Positions 1-8,349 are shown, numbered from the stretch's first letter. The stretch is DNA of 14,107 nt from an uncultured Slackia sp. (GCA_934646845.1 CAKUEV010000029.1:1-14107), one strand, 5' to 3'. A program made the numbers and translations. Notes: a model not told the origin generated them from the sequence alone.

Positions 1-669
1 TGGCTCGCCGCCACGCTCTTCTCGTGGCGACTTTTATGCATAATCATGTTTGGCCTGCTCATAAGCGTCTCAAAACGAGGCGTGGTAAGCCTTGCGCTCA
101 TATTTCCCATAGGATGGTCCGTCTTATGCGGAGGCTACGCCTTGGGAATCCTCGTTGGGCAATCGCTCTGCCCCCTTTTCGTGACCGACGACCAAAGCAT
201 GTTCGTGGTTGTGGTTGGCGTCGCCATGACAACTATCATTGGCGCCATGCTGTTATTCGGCGGGAATATGGAAAGCCTCATACCCGCAGAACCTTCCTGC
301 AGACCAACGTCCAACGAAGCCGATAGCGAAGCAGCGCGCCAAAGCAAAGTGCCGAGCGAAAACAACAACCCAGTTTCCGACGACGCCGCGAGCCTTTCGC
401 AGGCAATCGAACCCGCTGCCGCCGCGAAATCCAGCGCAGACCCCCTCGATGCCGCCTGCAGCAAGGTCGCCAAAACCTTCCATCTTACCGAGCGAGAGTC
501 GGAAGTCATGATGCTGCTTGTGCACGGCCATACGCGCGCAGCAATCGCGAAGAAGCTCTTCGTCAGCGAAAACACCGTTCGCGCGCACGTGAAATCGATT
601 TACTCAAAACTCAGCGTGCACTCCAAGCAGCAGCTCATCGACTATATCGAGACAAAAATTAAGGCATAG
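1..669 (+). CDS. LuxR-family transcriptional regulator with membrane-spanning N-terminal part (5' end outside window)
   Basis: Reading frame 1 is open from the first base with no stop upstream of the ATG at 46, so the gene very probably begins before the window and that ATG is internal. The visible 222 codons start with at least three hydrophobic segments (about residues 1-22, 27-52 and 62-85). A polar Ala/Ser/Pro-rich linker follows (about 90-150), then a C-terminal GerE/LuxR helix-turn-helix from about residue 162. The HTH shows LTERESEVM, an IAKKLFVSENTVRAHV recognition region and IYSKL. Single polypeptides joining a multi-TM, MFS-like domain to a LuxR HTH are abundant in Eggerthellaceae and are thought to sense small molecules at the membrane. 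The ligand and targets cannot be read here. No receiver domain is visible. The gene is convergent with the kinase gene that ends at 732. Confidence 0.85.
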   Translation, partial: WLAATLFSWRLLCIIMFGLLISVSKRGVVSLALIFPIGWSVLCGGYALGILVGQSLCPLFVTDDQSMFVVVVGVAMTTIIGAMLLFGGNMESLIPAEPSCRPTSNEADSEAARQSKVPSENNNPVSDDAASLSQAIEPAAAAKSSADPLDAACSKVAKTFHLTERESEVMMLLVHGHTRAAIAKKLFVSENTVRAHVKSIYSKLSVHSKQQLIDYIETKIKA

Positions 670-676
670 GCAACCG

Positions 677-710
677 AGGCGCGCCCAAGCGCGCCTGTCC
701 ACAGGCCTTT
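677..710. terminator. Hairpin between convergent genes, possible terminator
   Basis: In the 62-nt gap between the two convergent stop codons, an 8-bp GC-rich stem AGGCGCGC/GCGCGCCT (677-684 and 689-696) closes a CCAA loop. An overlapping alternative stem GCCTGT/ACAGGC (693-698 and 701-706) is followed by only three T residues on the + strand. The position fits transcription termination for both genes. The U-tract is poor, so an intrinsic terminator is plausible but not certain. Confidence 0.4.
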
Positions 711-731
711 CAAGAGTCTGAGCGGCTCCTC

Positions 732-2501
732 CTAGGAACGCGAGGGAACGCCGGCCGCAGTTGCGCACGACATGGCAATGCCAGCAACCAAAGTGGGGGC
801 GAGCTGAGCCACATCGGGAAACTCGGCACCACCAAGACGCGCCGCCGCGATAACGCCGAGCACCAGAATCGCCGTTGCTGCAAGCATGCCGCATGCTGCC
901 AAGCCGCGCGAGCCACGAGCGCACAAAAGCGAGCCCGCAAGCGCCGCTGCCAGCCACGATATGGCAATCGCCCACATTCCTGGGCTTGCGACCAGCGACA
1001 ATGCCGCATCCTCCATAGCGCTCGCGCCCGGCATGGCCCCAAACGCGAACACGTTCCAGCCCGTCAAATCAAACGAACCCGCACATGCCAAGCAAAATGC
1101 CGAAACCACCGCAAACGCCGTGGCCACAAGAGCATGCTTCGCGCCTAGGAAATACCCCGCGAACAGCGGCACCACCGGCGCGAAACCGAACGCCCCCGCC
1201 AGAACGGCCGTTGCCCCCACATTCGCGCACGCATGATGCCGCGCGCCGCCGAGCGCGAGCCACGCCGCACCCGCAAGCGCGAGCGCGAGCGCCAAAAACG
1301 GCGACCCCGAAAGTGCGAGCGCTACCACAAGCGCGCCCATGGCAAACGCCGCGCCGGCGCCGGGCCACACGAGCGCCGCCGCAATGGCAACGCCAACCAC
1401 GCCCCAAAACGCCGGTTCCATGCGCCCGGCAATCGTCATGCACGCGGGAATGTTCGCAGCCGCCTCGAACGCGGCAAACCCGCATACGACAGCCGCCCAC
1501 AAACGCGCGACCAGCGCCCTCGTACGCGGCGTCATGCGATCGAACACGCTCAAGCCCGCATAGGCGCCGCCGCGCCCCGGCAAGAAAGACGACACCGCGC
1601 CGCCCCCTTCATCAAAACCAGCGCCGTCGTCGCACGCCTCGCCCACCAACACCGCAAGCTCGCGCGCGCCTCGCCGCGCATCGCCCATATGCGGCAGCAT
1701 GGCGTCAGCGAACAGCTCGACTGAATCGAATCGGTCGTCGCGATCGATTGCGAGCGCGCCAAACAGCGCCTCGTCAATCTCCTCGTTCAAATCGTCGCGC
1801 ACCATAGACGGGACAAACACTTCCGCCTGTTCAATAGCGCGTTCGGCAGCATCGAGCCCGGGCGCCCGAAACGGATTTTCGCCCACGAGCATTTCATAGG
1901 TAAGCGCGGCAAGCGCCCACTCGTCGGTACGCGCGTCACACGCTTCAAGGCGCATTTGCTCAAGCGGCATATACCCAATGGTTCCGCCCGCCGCTCGGCC
2001 ATACCCTGCCGCATGCGACAACTGCGACAGGCCGAAATCGGCCACTTTGACCTGGCCTTGCCGGTTGATCAAAACGTTATCGGGCTTAATATCGAGGTGA
2101 AGCACCTGGTTCTCGTGCGCCGTTTCAAGCGCGCCAGCCACCGCTTCGAACACGCACGTCGCCACATCGAGCGACAGCGCGCCTTCCTCGCGCATGAGCT
2201 CGGTGAGCGTGATGCCGTCCATGTATTCCATGATCAAATACGCTTGGGCGCCCGATGCATCGAAGTCATACACGCCCACGATGTGCGAATCGGACAACAT
2301 GGCAGCCGTGCGCGCCTCATCGAGCCCGGGAATCTCGCGCGACGAGCGCGCGTCAGCGGGCGACGCGTAGCCGTCAAGGCGCAGGCACTTAATAGCCACG
2401 CGTCGCTGAATGCGCGTATCCCACGCCGCAAGCACCGTCGCGAAACCGCCCGCGCCCGCTTCCTCGAGCGGCCTATATCTGTTCAAGATGAGATTTTGCA
2501 C
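732..2501 (-). CDS. Membrane-anchored Ser/Thr protein kinase (non-RD type) with polytopic C-terminal half
   Basis: The protein has 589 residues and starts at GTG. An AGAAAGG ribosome site at 2511-2517, nine bases upstream, decides the start. Residues about 8-270 form a Hanks-type kinase: glycine loop GAGGFATV (16-23), ATP lysine K38, likely helix-C Glu62, catalytic loop HLDIKPDN (135-142), DFG (155-157) and PLE in place of APE (179-181). The Arg of the usual HRD motif is Leu136, so this is a non-RD kinase; the catalytic Asp137, Lys139 and Asn142 are kept. After a Gly/Asp linker, residues about 330-589 are Ala-rich and hydrophobic, with roughly seven to nine candidate membrane segments and no PASTA or other recognised sensor domain. 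It is divergent from the fhaA-pknB operon. It may fill the place of the missing second kinase (PknA-like), but that is inference from position. Substrates are unknown. Confidence 0.87.
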   Translation of the reverse strand: MQNLILNRYRPLEEAGAGGFATVLAAWDTRIQRRVAIKCLRLDGYASPADARSSREIPGLDEARTAAMLSDSHIVGVYDFDASGAQAYLIMEYMDGITLTELMREEGALSLDVATCVFEAVAGALETAHENQVLHLDIKPDNVLINRQGQVKVADFGLSQLSHAAGYGRAAGGTIGYMPLEQMRLEACDARTDEWALAALTYEMLVGENPFRAPGLDAAERAIEQAEVFVPSMVRDDLNEEIDEALFGALAIDRDDRFDSVELFADAMLPHMGDARRGARELAVLVGEACDDGAGFDEGGGAVSSFLPGRGGAYAGLSVFDRMTPRTRALVARLWAAVVCGFAAFEAAANIPACMTIAGRMEPAFWGVVGVAIAAALVWPGAGAAFAMGALVVALALSGSPFLALALALAGAAWLALGGARHHACANVGATAVLAGAFGFAPVVPLFAGYFLGAKHALVATAFAVVSAFCLACAGSFDLTGWNVFAFGAMPGASAMEDAALSLVASPGMWAIAISWLAAALAGSLLCARGSRGLAACGMLAATAILVLGVIAAARLGGAEFPDVAQLAPTLVAGIAMSCATAAGVPSRS

Positions 2502-2533
2502 GCCACATGGCCTTTCTGTTTTAATGGTTGGCT

Positions 2534-2562
2534 ATTATATCTTTTTTAAGCTCACGTACTAA
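2534..2562 (-). promoter_or_regulatory. Probable promoter of the divergent kinase gene
   Basis: On the minus strand, 2534-2539 reads TATAAT, a perfect -10 box. Seventeen bases further upstream is a weak -35 candidate, TTAGTA (2557-2562). The predicted start near 2527 would give a leader of about 26 nt carrying the AGAAAGG ribosome site and the GTG at 2501. The same AT-rich patch (2521-2550) lies upstream of fhaA on the + strand, where TATTAT (2533-2538) is one mismatch from consensus but has no good -35. The two transcription units may therefore share or compete for this patch. Confidence 0.5.
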
Positions 2563-2587
2563 AACCGCAGAAAGGCTTGAGTCGCCC

Positions 2588-3928
2588 ATGGGATTCTTCT
2601 CGAAATTCGAAGGCAAAATGGAAGATACCTTCGAGGGTGCAGCGGGGAAAATGAACAACGCCCCCATCCCGCCCGTCCAAATAATGAAGAAGGCTGAAAA
2701 GCAAATGCGCCGCGAGAAAATGGTGAGCGCCGGCCGCGAATTCGCCCCCACGCTCTACACCGTGCTCGTGAACGCCGACGACGACCAGCGTCTCTTCGGC
2801 TTCTATCCCACGCTCGCGGGCGAAACCGAAACGCGCCTTGAATCGGCCGCATCGTCGGAGGGCTTGGCCCTGGACTGCAAGCCGCTCGTGCGCTTCATCG
2901 TGGACGAGAGCCTGAAACACGGTAAATTCGACGTGATCGCCGAAGTGGTGAGCGCGCCTATCATCGCTCAGCTGCGCGATGAGGAAATGCAGCGCTACGG
3001 CATGGCTCCCGCCGGTGGCCGAGGCTACGCGCAACAACTCCAGCAGCCCGCGTGCCGCCAGCAACCGCAAGCGCAGCCCCAGCAGCCCGCATACGCGCAG
3101 CCCAATCGAAATGCGGCCTTCGGCCAGGCGCCCGGGTACGGCGCCGCGGCAGGCGCGGCATACGGCGCGGCCCAGCAGCCTGCTGTAAAGCCGCCGCTGC
3201 CGCAGGTCAACGAAGATGAAATCGATTACGACGCCAACTACGGCGAATACACGTTCAACAGTGAGAACTTCAGCGACCCCCATGCGCAGGTCAACGTGCC
3301 GCCCGTAATTGAGCCCGAAGCTCCCGCCTACGCCAATCAGCAGCGCGTCGCGCAGCCTGCCGCCGCCGGCGCCCAGGCCGCCCAATCGTTCGCGCAGAGC
3401 ATTCCGCAGCCTCCCGCGCCCGAACCGGTCGTCCTGCCCGAACAGGCTCCCGCGTTTCCCGGCGCATTCCCCGCGACCTACCCCGCAGGCGGGGCTGGCG
3501 CATTCCCCGATGTCGCCCACGTCGCCGAAGCTGCAGGTGGCACGCCCGGCATGCCAGGCAATGCGGCTTATGCAGGCGTTCCTGGAACCGTCGCGTTCAC
3601 TGCGGGCGCCGCGCAGGCAAACCAGATTCCCAATGCCAACGCCGTTCGCGCGCGCCTCATTGACGTTGCGTCGAATCGCTCCTACGACCTTGCCACCAAC
3701 CGCGTGCTCCTCGGCCGCGAAACGGGCAACGACATCGTCGTGAACGACTTGAATGCTTCGCGCCAGCACGCCCAAATCGAATTCGAACCGCAGGGCGTCT
3801 GGGTCATTACCGACCTTGGCTCCACCAACGGCACGCTCGTCAACGGCGCACCCGTCACGCGACGCGGCCTGTCCGACGGCGACCGCATCACGCTCGGCAT
3901 CACCGATTTCATCTTCTCACTGCGTTAG
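2588..3928 (+). CDS. fhaA: FhaA-like protein: DUF3662 N-terminal domain plus C-terminal FHA domain
   Basis: The protein is 446 residues from the ATG at 2588. An in-frame ATG at 2528 exists, but the 2588 start gives the expected FhaA N-terminus and has AGAAAGG about 12 nt upstream. Residues 1-135 match the FhaA N-terminal domain (DUF3662), ending near FIVDESLKHGKFDVIAEV. Residues 136-350 are a low-complexity Ala/Pro/Gln/Gly linker, broken by an acidic, Tyr-rich patch at about 207-232. Residues 354-446 are an FHA domain with GRE (376-378), SRQH (391-394) and GSTNGT (411-416), the phosphothreonine-binding signature. In mycobacteria FhaA is a PknB substrate that binds the flippase MviN pseudokinase domain and tunes peptidoglycan synthesis at the membrane. 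It is the first gene of the operon and ends 10 nt before fhaB. Confidence 0.93.
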   Translation: MGFFSKFEGKMEDTFEGAAGKMNNAPIPPVQIMKKAEKQMRREKMVSAGREFAPTLYTVLVNADDDQRLFGFYPTLAGETETRLESAASSEGLALDCKPLVRFIVDESLKHGKFDVIAEVVSAPIIAQLRDEEMQRYGMAPAGGRGYAQQLQQPACRQQPQAQPQQPAYAQPNRNAAFGQAPGYGAAAGAAYGAAQQPAVKPPLPQVNEDEIDYDANYGEYTFNSENFSDPHAQVNVPPVIEPEAPAYANQQRVAQPAAAGAQAAQSFAQSIPQPPAPEPVVLPEQAPAFPGAFPATYPAGGAGAFPDVAHVAEAAGGTPGMPGNAAYAGVPGTVAFTAGAAQANQIPNANAVRARLIDVASNRSYDLATNRVLLGRETGNDIVVNDLNASRQHAQIEFEPQGVWVITDLGSTNGTLVNGAPVTRRGLSDGDRITLGITDFIFSLR

Positions 3929-3938
3929 GAGCCCTTCC

Positions 3939-4352
3939 GTGATCGACATCGTCCTTTTAGTTGGCCGTCTTCTGTTCGTCGCGCTTTTGTACCTCTTCCT
4001 GTTCGCCATCATGAAAACGGGAATTGGCCTGGTGAAAGGCCAGCGCAAACGCGAAAAGGCCTGGGAGGTGTCGGTAGAACGCGGGCCCAAAGAGCTGCGC
4101 GGCGTGAAAATGCCCGTGCGCGGCCCCGTTATCGTGGGCCGCTCGCCCGGCGCCGACATCGTGATTGGCGCGAGCTATGTTTCCGCACGCCACGCGCGCT
4201 TTTCCATCATGGGCCAAAACCTGTTCGTTGAAGACTTGGGCTCAACGAACGGCACCGCCGTGAATGGCCAGCGCATCGCTGAGCCCGTCGCGCTCAAAAG
4301 CGGCGATGTGGTCAATATCGGCGACGTCACCATGCGAGTGAGGTACGAATAA
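3939..4352 (+). CDS. fhaB: FhaB-like (FipA) membrane-anchored FHA protein
   Basis: The protein has 137 residues and starts at GTG 3939. The start is fixed by TAGGAG at 3926-3931, which overlaps the fhaA stop and lies 7 nt upstream. A longer open frame upstream would overlap fhaA and is not needed. An N-terminal membrane segment (about residues 4-25) is followed by a short basic stretch (KGQRKREK) and an FHA domain with GR (67-68), SARH (82-85) and GSTNGT (101-106). Length and architecture match mycobacterial FhaB, a small membrane FHA protein that docks on phosphorylated divisome or elongasome partners. Its TAA overlaps the ATG of the phosphatase gene by one base (TAATG), which suggests translational coupling. 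Confidence 0.92.
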   Translation: MIDIVLLVGRLLFVALLYLFLFAIMKTGIGLVKGQRKREKAWEVSVERGPKELRGVKMPVRGPVIVGRSPGADIVIGASYVSARHARFSIMGQNLFVEDLGSTNGTAVNGQRIAEPVALKSGDVVNIGDVTMRVRYE

Positions 4353-5506
4353 TGACCGCCGCACAGAAGGCCCAACGCCGCGGCCGCCACGCCAAGGTCG
4401 ATTTGCCTGAATACGGCTCCCGTACCGACGTCGGCCTCGTTCGCGACCATAACGAAGACAGCCTGACCGTAGCCCCACCCGTATTCGCCGTCGCCGACGG
4501 CATGGGCGGCCATGCGGCAGGCGAAGTCGCCAGCGAAATCGCCATCCAAACGCTTGTCGAAAACGCACCCGACACCGCCGACGGCGATGCGCTCGCGCGC
4601 GCCGTGGTCGAAGCGAACCGCGCAGTCATTCGCGCTGCAGTCGACGGACGCGGCAAACAAGGCATGGGAACCACTATGACCGCTGCCGTGCTCGACGGGG
4701 TTCGCCTCGTGGTGGCACAGGTCGGCGATTCGCGTGCCTACCTGCTACATCGCGGCAACCTCCAGCGCATCACGCGCGACCACTCGCTCGTGGCCGATAT
4801 GGTCGAAGCGGGCGAAATCACCGAAGAGCAAGCTCGCGTGCATCCCCAGCGCAGCGTCATCACCCGCGCGCTCGGCAGCGACCCGCGAACCCTGCCCGAT
4901 ATTTACGAGATGACGCTCGAAGGCGGCGACAGGCTGCTTTTGTGCTCAGACGGCCTTTCGTCGATGATCGAAGACGACGTCATCCAAAGCGTGCTTTCGC
5001 GCCGCTGCGATCCGCAGCTTTGCGCGAATATCCTGGTCAACGAAGCAATTAAGGCCGGCGGCTTCGACAATGTGACCGCCGTCGTGATTGACGTGAAAGG
5101 CGACGAGGAGACCCGCGTGAAGAAGGCGCGGTTCCGCAGCCGAACGGGCGCCATTATCGGTGCGCTCGCGCTTCTTGCCGTGCTCGCCGCAACCGCCTTC
5201 GGTTCGTATACCTATCTGAACCACGTGGCGTTTCTCACCGTTGATTCAAACAACGAAATTGTCGTGAACCGCGGCCTGCCGGGCGAGGTCTTCGGCATCC
5301 AAACCTACACGCTCGACCATAAAACCGGCGTGAAAACGAGCGATTTGGACCTTCCGCAAAACACCATCGATAGGCTCACCGGAAACGGCGGCATGCGCGT
5401 CGACTCCGTGGCCGACGCCGATTCGCTGGTAAGCACGTGGAAATCACAAGCGACATCCGAGAAAACGCAGGACGACGCCAACGAGGGAAAGGGTGGTGAC
5501 AAATAA
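4352..5506 (+). CDS. pstP: PP2C-family Ser/Thr protein phosphatase (PstP)
   Basis: The protein has 384 residues. The ATG overlaps the fhaB stop, and GAGTGAGG lies 8 nt upstream. A PPM/PP2C catalytic domain spans about residues 24-250 with RDHNED (31-36), DGMGG (49-53), GMGTTMTAA, VGDSRAYL (124-131), SVITRALG (168-175), CSDG (198-201) and GGFDN (236-240). The aspartates D36, D49, D200 and D239 are the expected metal ligands. A basic stretch and one membrane segment (about 266-288) lead to an outside domain of about 95 residues, ending in a charged tail. This is the PstP arrangement: it dephosphorylates PknB and its substrates at the inner face of the membrane. The extracellular part has no recognised fold. 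Its TAA overlaps the next ATG. Confidence 0.95.
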   Translation: MTAAQKAQRRGRHAKVDLPEYGSRTDVGLVRDHNEDSLTVAPPVFAVADGMGGHAAGEVASEIAIQTLVENAPDTADGDALARAVVEANRAVIRAAVDGRGKQGMGTTMTAAVLDGVRLVVAQVGDSRAYLLHRGNLQRITRDHSLVADMVEAGEITEEQARVHPQRSVITRALGSDPRTLPDIYEMTLEGGDRLLLCSDGLSSMIEDDVIQSVLSRRCDPQLCANILVNEAIKAGGFDNVTAVVIDVKGDEETRVKKARFRSRTGAIIGALALLAVLAATAFGSYTYLNHVAFLTVDSNNEIVVNRGLPGEVFGIQTYTLDHKTGVKTSDLDLPQNTIDRLTGNGGMRVDSVADADSLVSTWKSQATSEKTQDDANEGKGGDK

Positions 5507-8319
5507 TGAGCCGTCGCAATACTGAACTGCTGCTTTTATGCTTGGCAGCGCCGTTCGTCGTGCTGCTGTTCGCCATGGTGCTCGTTCAGCAAGGCACAGC
5601 GCTTTCGCTCGAATCGCTCACCGCGCCCCTCGGCTTGTTCGCCGCGTTCGTGGTCGCACACATCGCCACCCGCTTCCTCGCGAAAAACGCCGATCCGGCC
5701 ATTCTGCCCATCACATTCGGCCTTTCCGGCATCGGCATTGCATTCGTCACGCGCCTCGCGCCCGATTTGGCGGTAAGCCAGATCGTCTGGCTGTTCGTGG
5801 GCATCGCGTGCATGGTGATCACCCTGGCGGTCGTGCGCAACATCGACCGTCTCTCGCAATACAAATATACGTTCATGGTGCTGGGCATCATTTTGCTGCT
5901 CTCCCCCATGATTCCCGGCCTCGGCCAGGAAATTCTCGGCAGCCGCATTTGGCTGAAGCTTGGTCCTTTCAGCTTCCAGCCGGGCGAAATCGCGAAAATC
6001 TGTATCGTCATCTTCTTGGCGTCGTATTTGGCGCAAAACCGCGAGATGCTCTCCATTTTCACCGTGCGCGTTGGCCGCTTCCGCGTGCCCGACCTGGGAA
6101 CGCTCGCCCCGTTGCTCGTGATGTGGGCGATTTCGTTCATCATCGTCGTGTTCGAGAAAGACTTGGGCAGCGCGCTCGTATGCTTCGTGCTGTTCTTGGT
6201 TATGCTTTATATCGCGAGCGGAAAAAAACTCTATTTGGTGGTGGGCTTCGGCCTTGCCGCCATTGGCTGCGTGTTTTTGTACCAGTTCTTCGGCCACGTG
6301 CAAATTCGCGTGAACACCTGGCTCGACCCGTTCTCTGACGCATCGGGCAATGGCTATCAGCTGTGCCAAACGCTCTATTCCCTGGCCGATGGCGGCATGG
6401 TGGGCGTAGGCATCGGCAACGGCCTCGCCGAAAACATCCCCGTCGTTGAGTCCGACTTCATCTTCGCCGCCATCGCCGAAGAAACGGGCTTGCTCGGCGG
6501 AGCCGCCGTGCTGCTTCTGTATTTGAGCCTGTGCATTCGCGGTTTCGCGACCGCGGCTCGCGCGAAAAGCGACGTGTCGGCCATGATGGCCGTGGGTTGC
6601 ACCGTGACCATCGTGCTTCAGGCGTTCATCATCGTGGGCGGCGTCACGCGCCTCATTCCGCTTACGGGCCTTACCCTGCCTTTCATTAGCCAAGGCGGAT
6701 CTTCCCTGCTCGCAAGCTTCATTGGCATTGGCCTTTTGCTGCGATGCGGCGACGAAGGCACCGGCATCAACTCGGAAGTCCGCGACGGAACGAGCCGCAT
6801 GGCCCCCATTGGCGCGCACGGCTCGCACGGCCGCCCCGCAGAAACGGGCGTGCTCGGCCGCGTTGCCCTGGGCAAGCGCCTCACCAATACCGCGCTCGCG
6901 TTCGCGCTCATGTTTGCCGCACTCGTGGCGAACCTCACCTACGTTATGGTGTTCATGGCCGACGAGTATCAGAGCTACCCGGGCAACAACCACACACTCT
7001 ATAAGGAAGCGCGCACCGAACGCGGCTCCATCTCTACATACGATGGCGTCGTATTGGCCGACAGCGTTCAGGCCGACGATGGCGGATACACGCGCGAATA
7101 CCCGCAGGGTTCGCTCGCCGCTCACCTGGTGGGATACTACTCGCAGGTTTACGGCGCATCGGGCATCGAGGCCTCGCAGAACGACGCGCTGAAGGGCGAT
7201 TCGAGCTTCGCAAGCTGGACCGACGTGGTGAACAGCATGGCGGGCATCGAGACGCCCGGCAACGACGTGCGCCTCACGATTAATTCCGAGATTCAGAAAA
7301 CCGCCGAATCGGTGCTCGAGGGCTACAAGGGCGCCGTCGTGGTCATGAACCCGAAAACGGGCGCGGTGCTCGCCTGCGCGAGCTCGCCCACCTACGACAT
7401 CAACGACGTCGACGACATATTAGCCCAGTCCGCAAGCGGAACCGACACCACGAATGGCGCGCTCATCAACCGCGCCACGAGCGCCGTGTATGCGCCGGGC
7501 TCCACATTCAAGCTCGTCACGCTTACCGCACTTATCGAGGGCAACCTCGCCACTCCTTCCACCACCGTCGACGCACCTGCGCAAATGACCATCGGCAACG
7601 CATCGGTCACCAACGCCGACGACATCGGCTATGGCACCATCACGCTCGCCCAAGCTCTCGCCGTTTCATCGAATACGGCATTCGGCCAGTTCGGCGAGGA
7701 AATCGGCAGCGACCTGCTCGTGAAAACCGCGCAGAAGTTCGGCTTCGGCAGCGCCATTGACACCGACATCCCCACCACGGCGAGCCTCATGCCCGACCCC
7801 GACGAGATGACCACCTGGGAAACCGCGTGGGCAGCATGCGGCCAGCCGGTAGGCGAACACGCAAGCCCCGCAGGCCCGCAGGCTACCGTGCTGCAAATGG
7901 CCATGGTCGCCTCGGCGATTGCCAACGACGGCGTGCTCGAGAAGCCCTACTTCGTTGAAGGCATCTACAACGCCCAGGGCGAGCGCTCCTTCAGCGCAAC
8001 TCCGAAGAGCCTCGGCAGCGTCATGTCGAGTTCTTCCGCGAAAACCATCACCGAGATGATGGAAGGCGTCGTGAACAACGGCACTGGAGCAGGAGCAAAA
8101 ATCCAAGGCGTGCAGGTCGCCGGCAAAACCGGCACGGCCGAGACGAACAAGGAATACAACGACAGCTGGTTCGTAGGCTTCGCACCGTCCGACAACCCCT
8201 CGGTTGCCGTCGCCGTGCTCATTGAAGAAGGCGTGCACGGCACCGACGAATCGGGCCTGGCGAGCGTGCGTGCGCAGAAGGTGTTAACTTCGGCACTTCA
8301 AGCGCAAGGCCTGCTGTAG
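5506..8319 (+). CDS. Fused SEDS glycosyltransferase (RodA/FtsW family) and class B penicillin-binding transpeptidase
   Basis: One uninterrupted 937-residue frame, starting at an ATG that overlaps the pstP stop, with GGTGG about 9 nt upstream. Residues 1-425 are a polytopic SEDS peptidoglycan polymerase with QPGEIAK (about 160), FEKDLGSAL (about 216), ESDFIFAAIAEETG (315-328; D317 is the likely catalytic Asp) and ISQGGSS (about 395). A polar linker of about 25 residues follows, then an extra membrane segment (about 457-480). After that comes a class B PBP with RGSI (506-509) and a transpeptidase domain carrying STFK (666-669, nucleophile S666), SSN (721-723) and KTGT (874-877). All catalytic motifs of both halves are intact. 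In mycobacteria the same operon position holds two separate genes, rodA and pbpA, so this is a fusion of neighbours. It should polymerise and crosslink wall glycan in one protein. RodA or FtsW identity cannot be settled from motifs alone; synteny favours RodA/PbpA. Confidence 0.94.
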   Translation: MSRRNTELLLLCLAAPFVVLLFAMVLVQQGTALSLESLTAPLGLFAAFVVAHIATRFLAKNADPAILPITFGLSGIGIAFVTRLAPDLAVSQIVWLFVGIACMVITLAVVRNIDRLSQYKYTFMVLGIILLLSPMIPGLGQEILGSRIWLKLGPFSFQPGEIAKICIVIFLASYLAQNREMLSIFTVRVGRFRVPDLGTLAPLLVMWAISFIIVVFEKDLGSALVCFVLFLVMLYIASGKKLYLVVGFGLAAIGCVFLYQFFGHVQIRVNTWLDPFSDASGNGYQLCQTLYSLADGGMVGVGIGNGLAENIPVVESDFIFAAIAEETGLLGGAAVLLLYLSLCIRGFATAARAKSDVSAMMAVGCTVTIVLQAFIIVGGVTRLIPLTGLTLPFISQGGSSLLASFIGIGLLLRCGDEGTGINSEVRDGTSRMAPIGAHGSHGRPAETGVLGRVALGKRLTNTALAFALMFAALVANLTYVMVFMADEYQSYPGNNHTLYKEARTERGSISTYDGVVLADSVQADDGGYTREYPQGSLAAHLVGYYSQVYGASGIEASQNDALKGDSSFASWTDVVNSMAGIETPGNDVRLTINSEIQKTAESVLEGYKGAVVVMNPKTGAVLACASSPTYDINDVDDILAQSASGTDTTNGALINRATSAVYAPGSTFKLVTLTALIEGNLATPSTTVDAPAQMTIGNASVTNADDIGYGTITLAQALAVSSNTAFGQFGEEIGSDLLVKTAQKFGFGSAIDTDIPTTASLMPDPDEMTTWETAWAACGQPVGEHASPAGPQATVLQMAMVASAIANDGVLEKPYFVEGIYNAQGERSFSATPKSLGSVMSSSSAKTITEMMEGVVNNGTGAGAKIQGVQVAGKTGTAETNKEYNDSWFVGFAPSDNPSVAVAVLIEEGVHGTDESGLASVRAQKVLTSALQAQGLL

Positions 8320-8349
8320 TTGGAATAAAATGAGGTATTTAACGAAAGA

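Noticed and set aside
2528..2587. Longer start for FhaA at the ATG 2528
   Set aside because: Would add 20 residues not typical of FhaA and would sit within the promoter patch. The ATG at 2588 fits the family start and has a better ribosome site.
2552..3775. Antisense open frame (about 407 codons) under fhaA
   Set aside because: No domain, arises from the GC-rich third positions of fhaA.
3753..3938. Longer start for FhaB inside fhaA
   Set aside because: The extension is an out-of-frame reading of the fhaA FHA domain. The GTG at 3939 has TAGGAG at proper spacing and gives the family length.
5536..7125. Long antisense open frame (about 529 codons) under the SEDS-PBP gene
   Set aside because: It mirrors codon bias of a high-GC gene. 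Its translation is His/Ala/Glu/Arg-rich with no domain, while the sense strand has full catalytic motifs.
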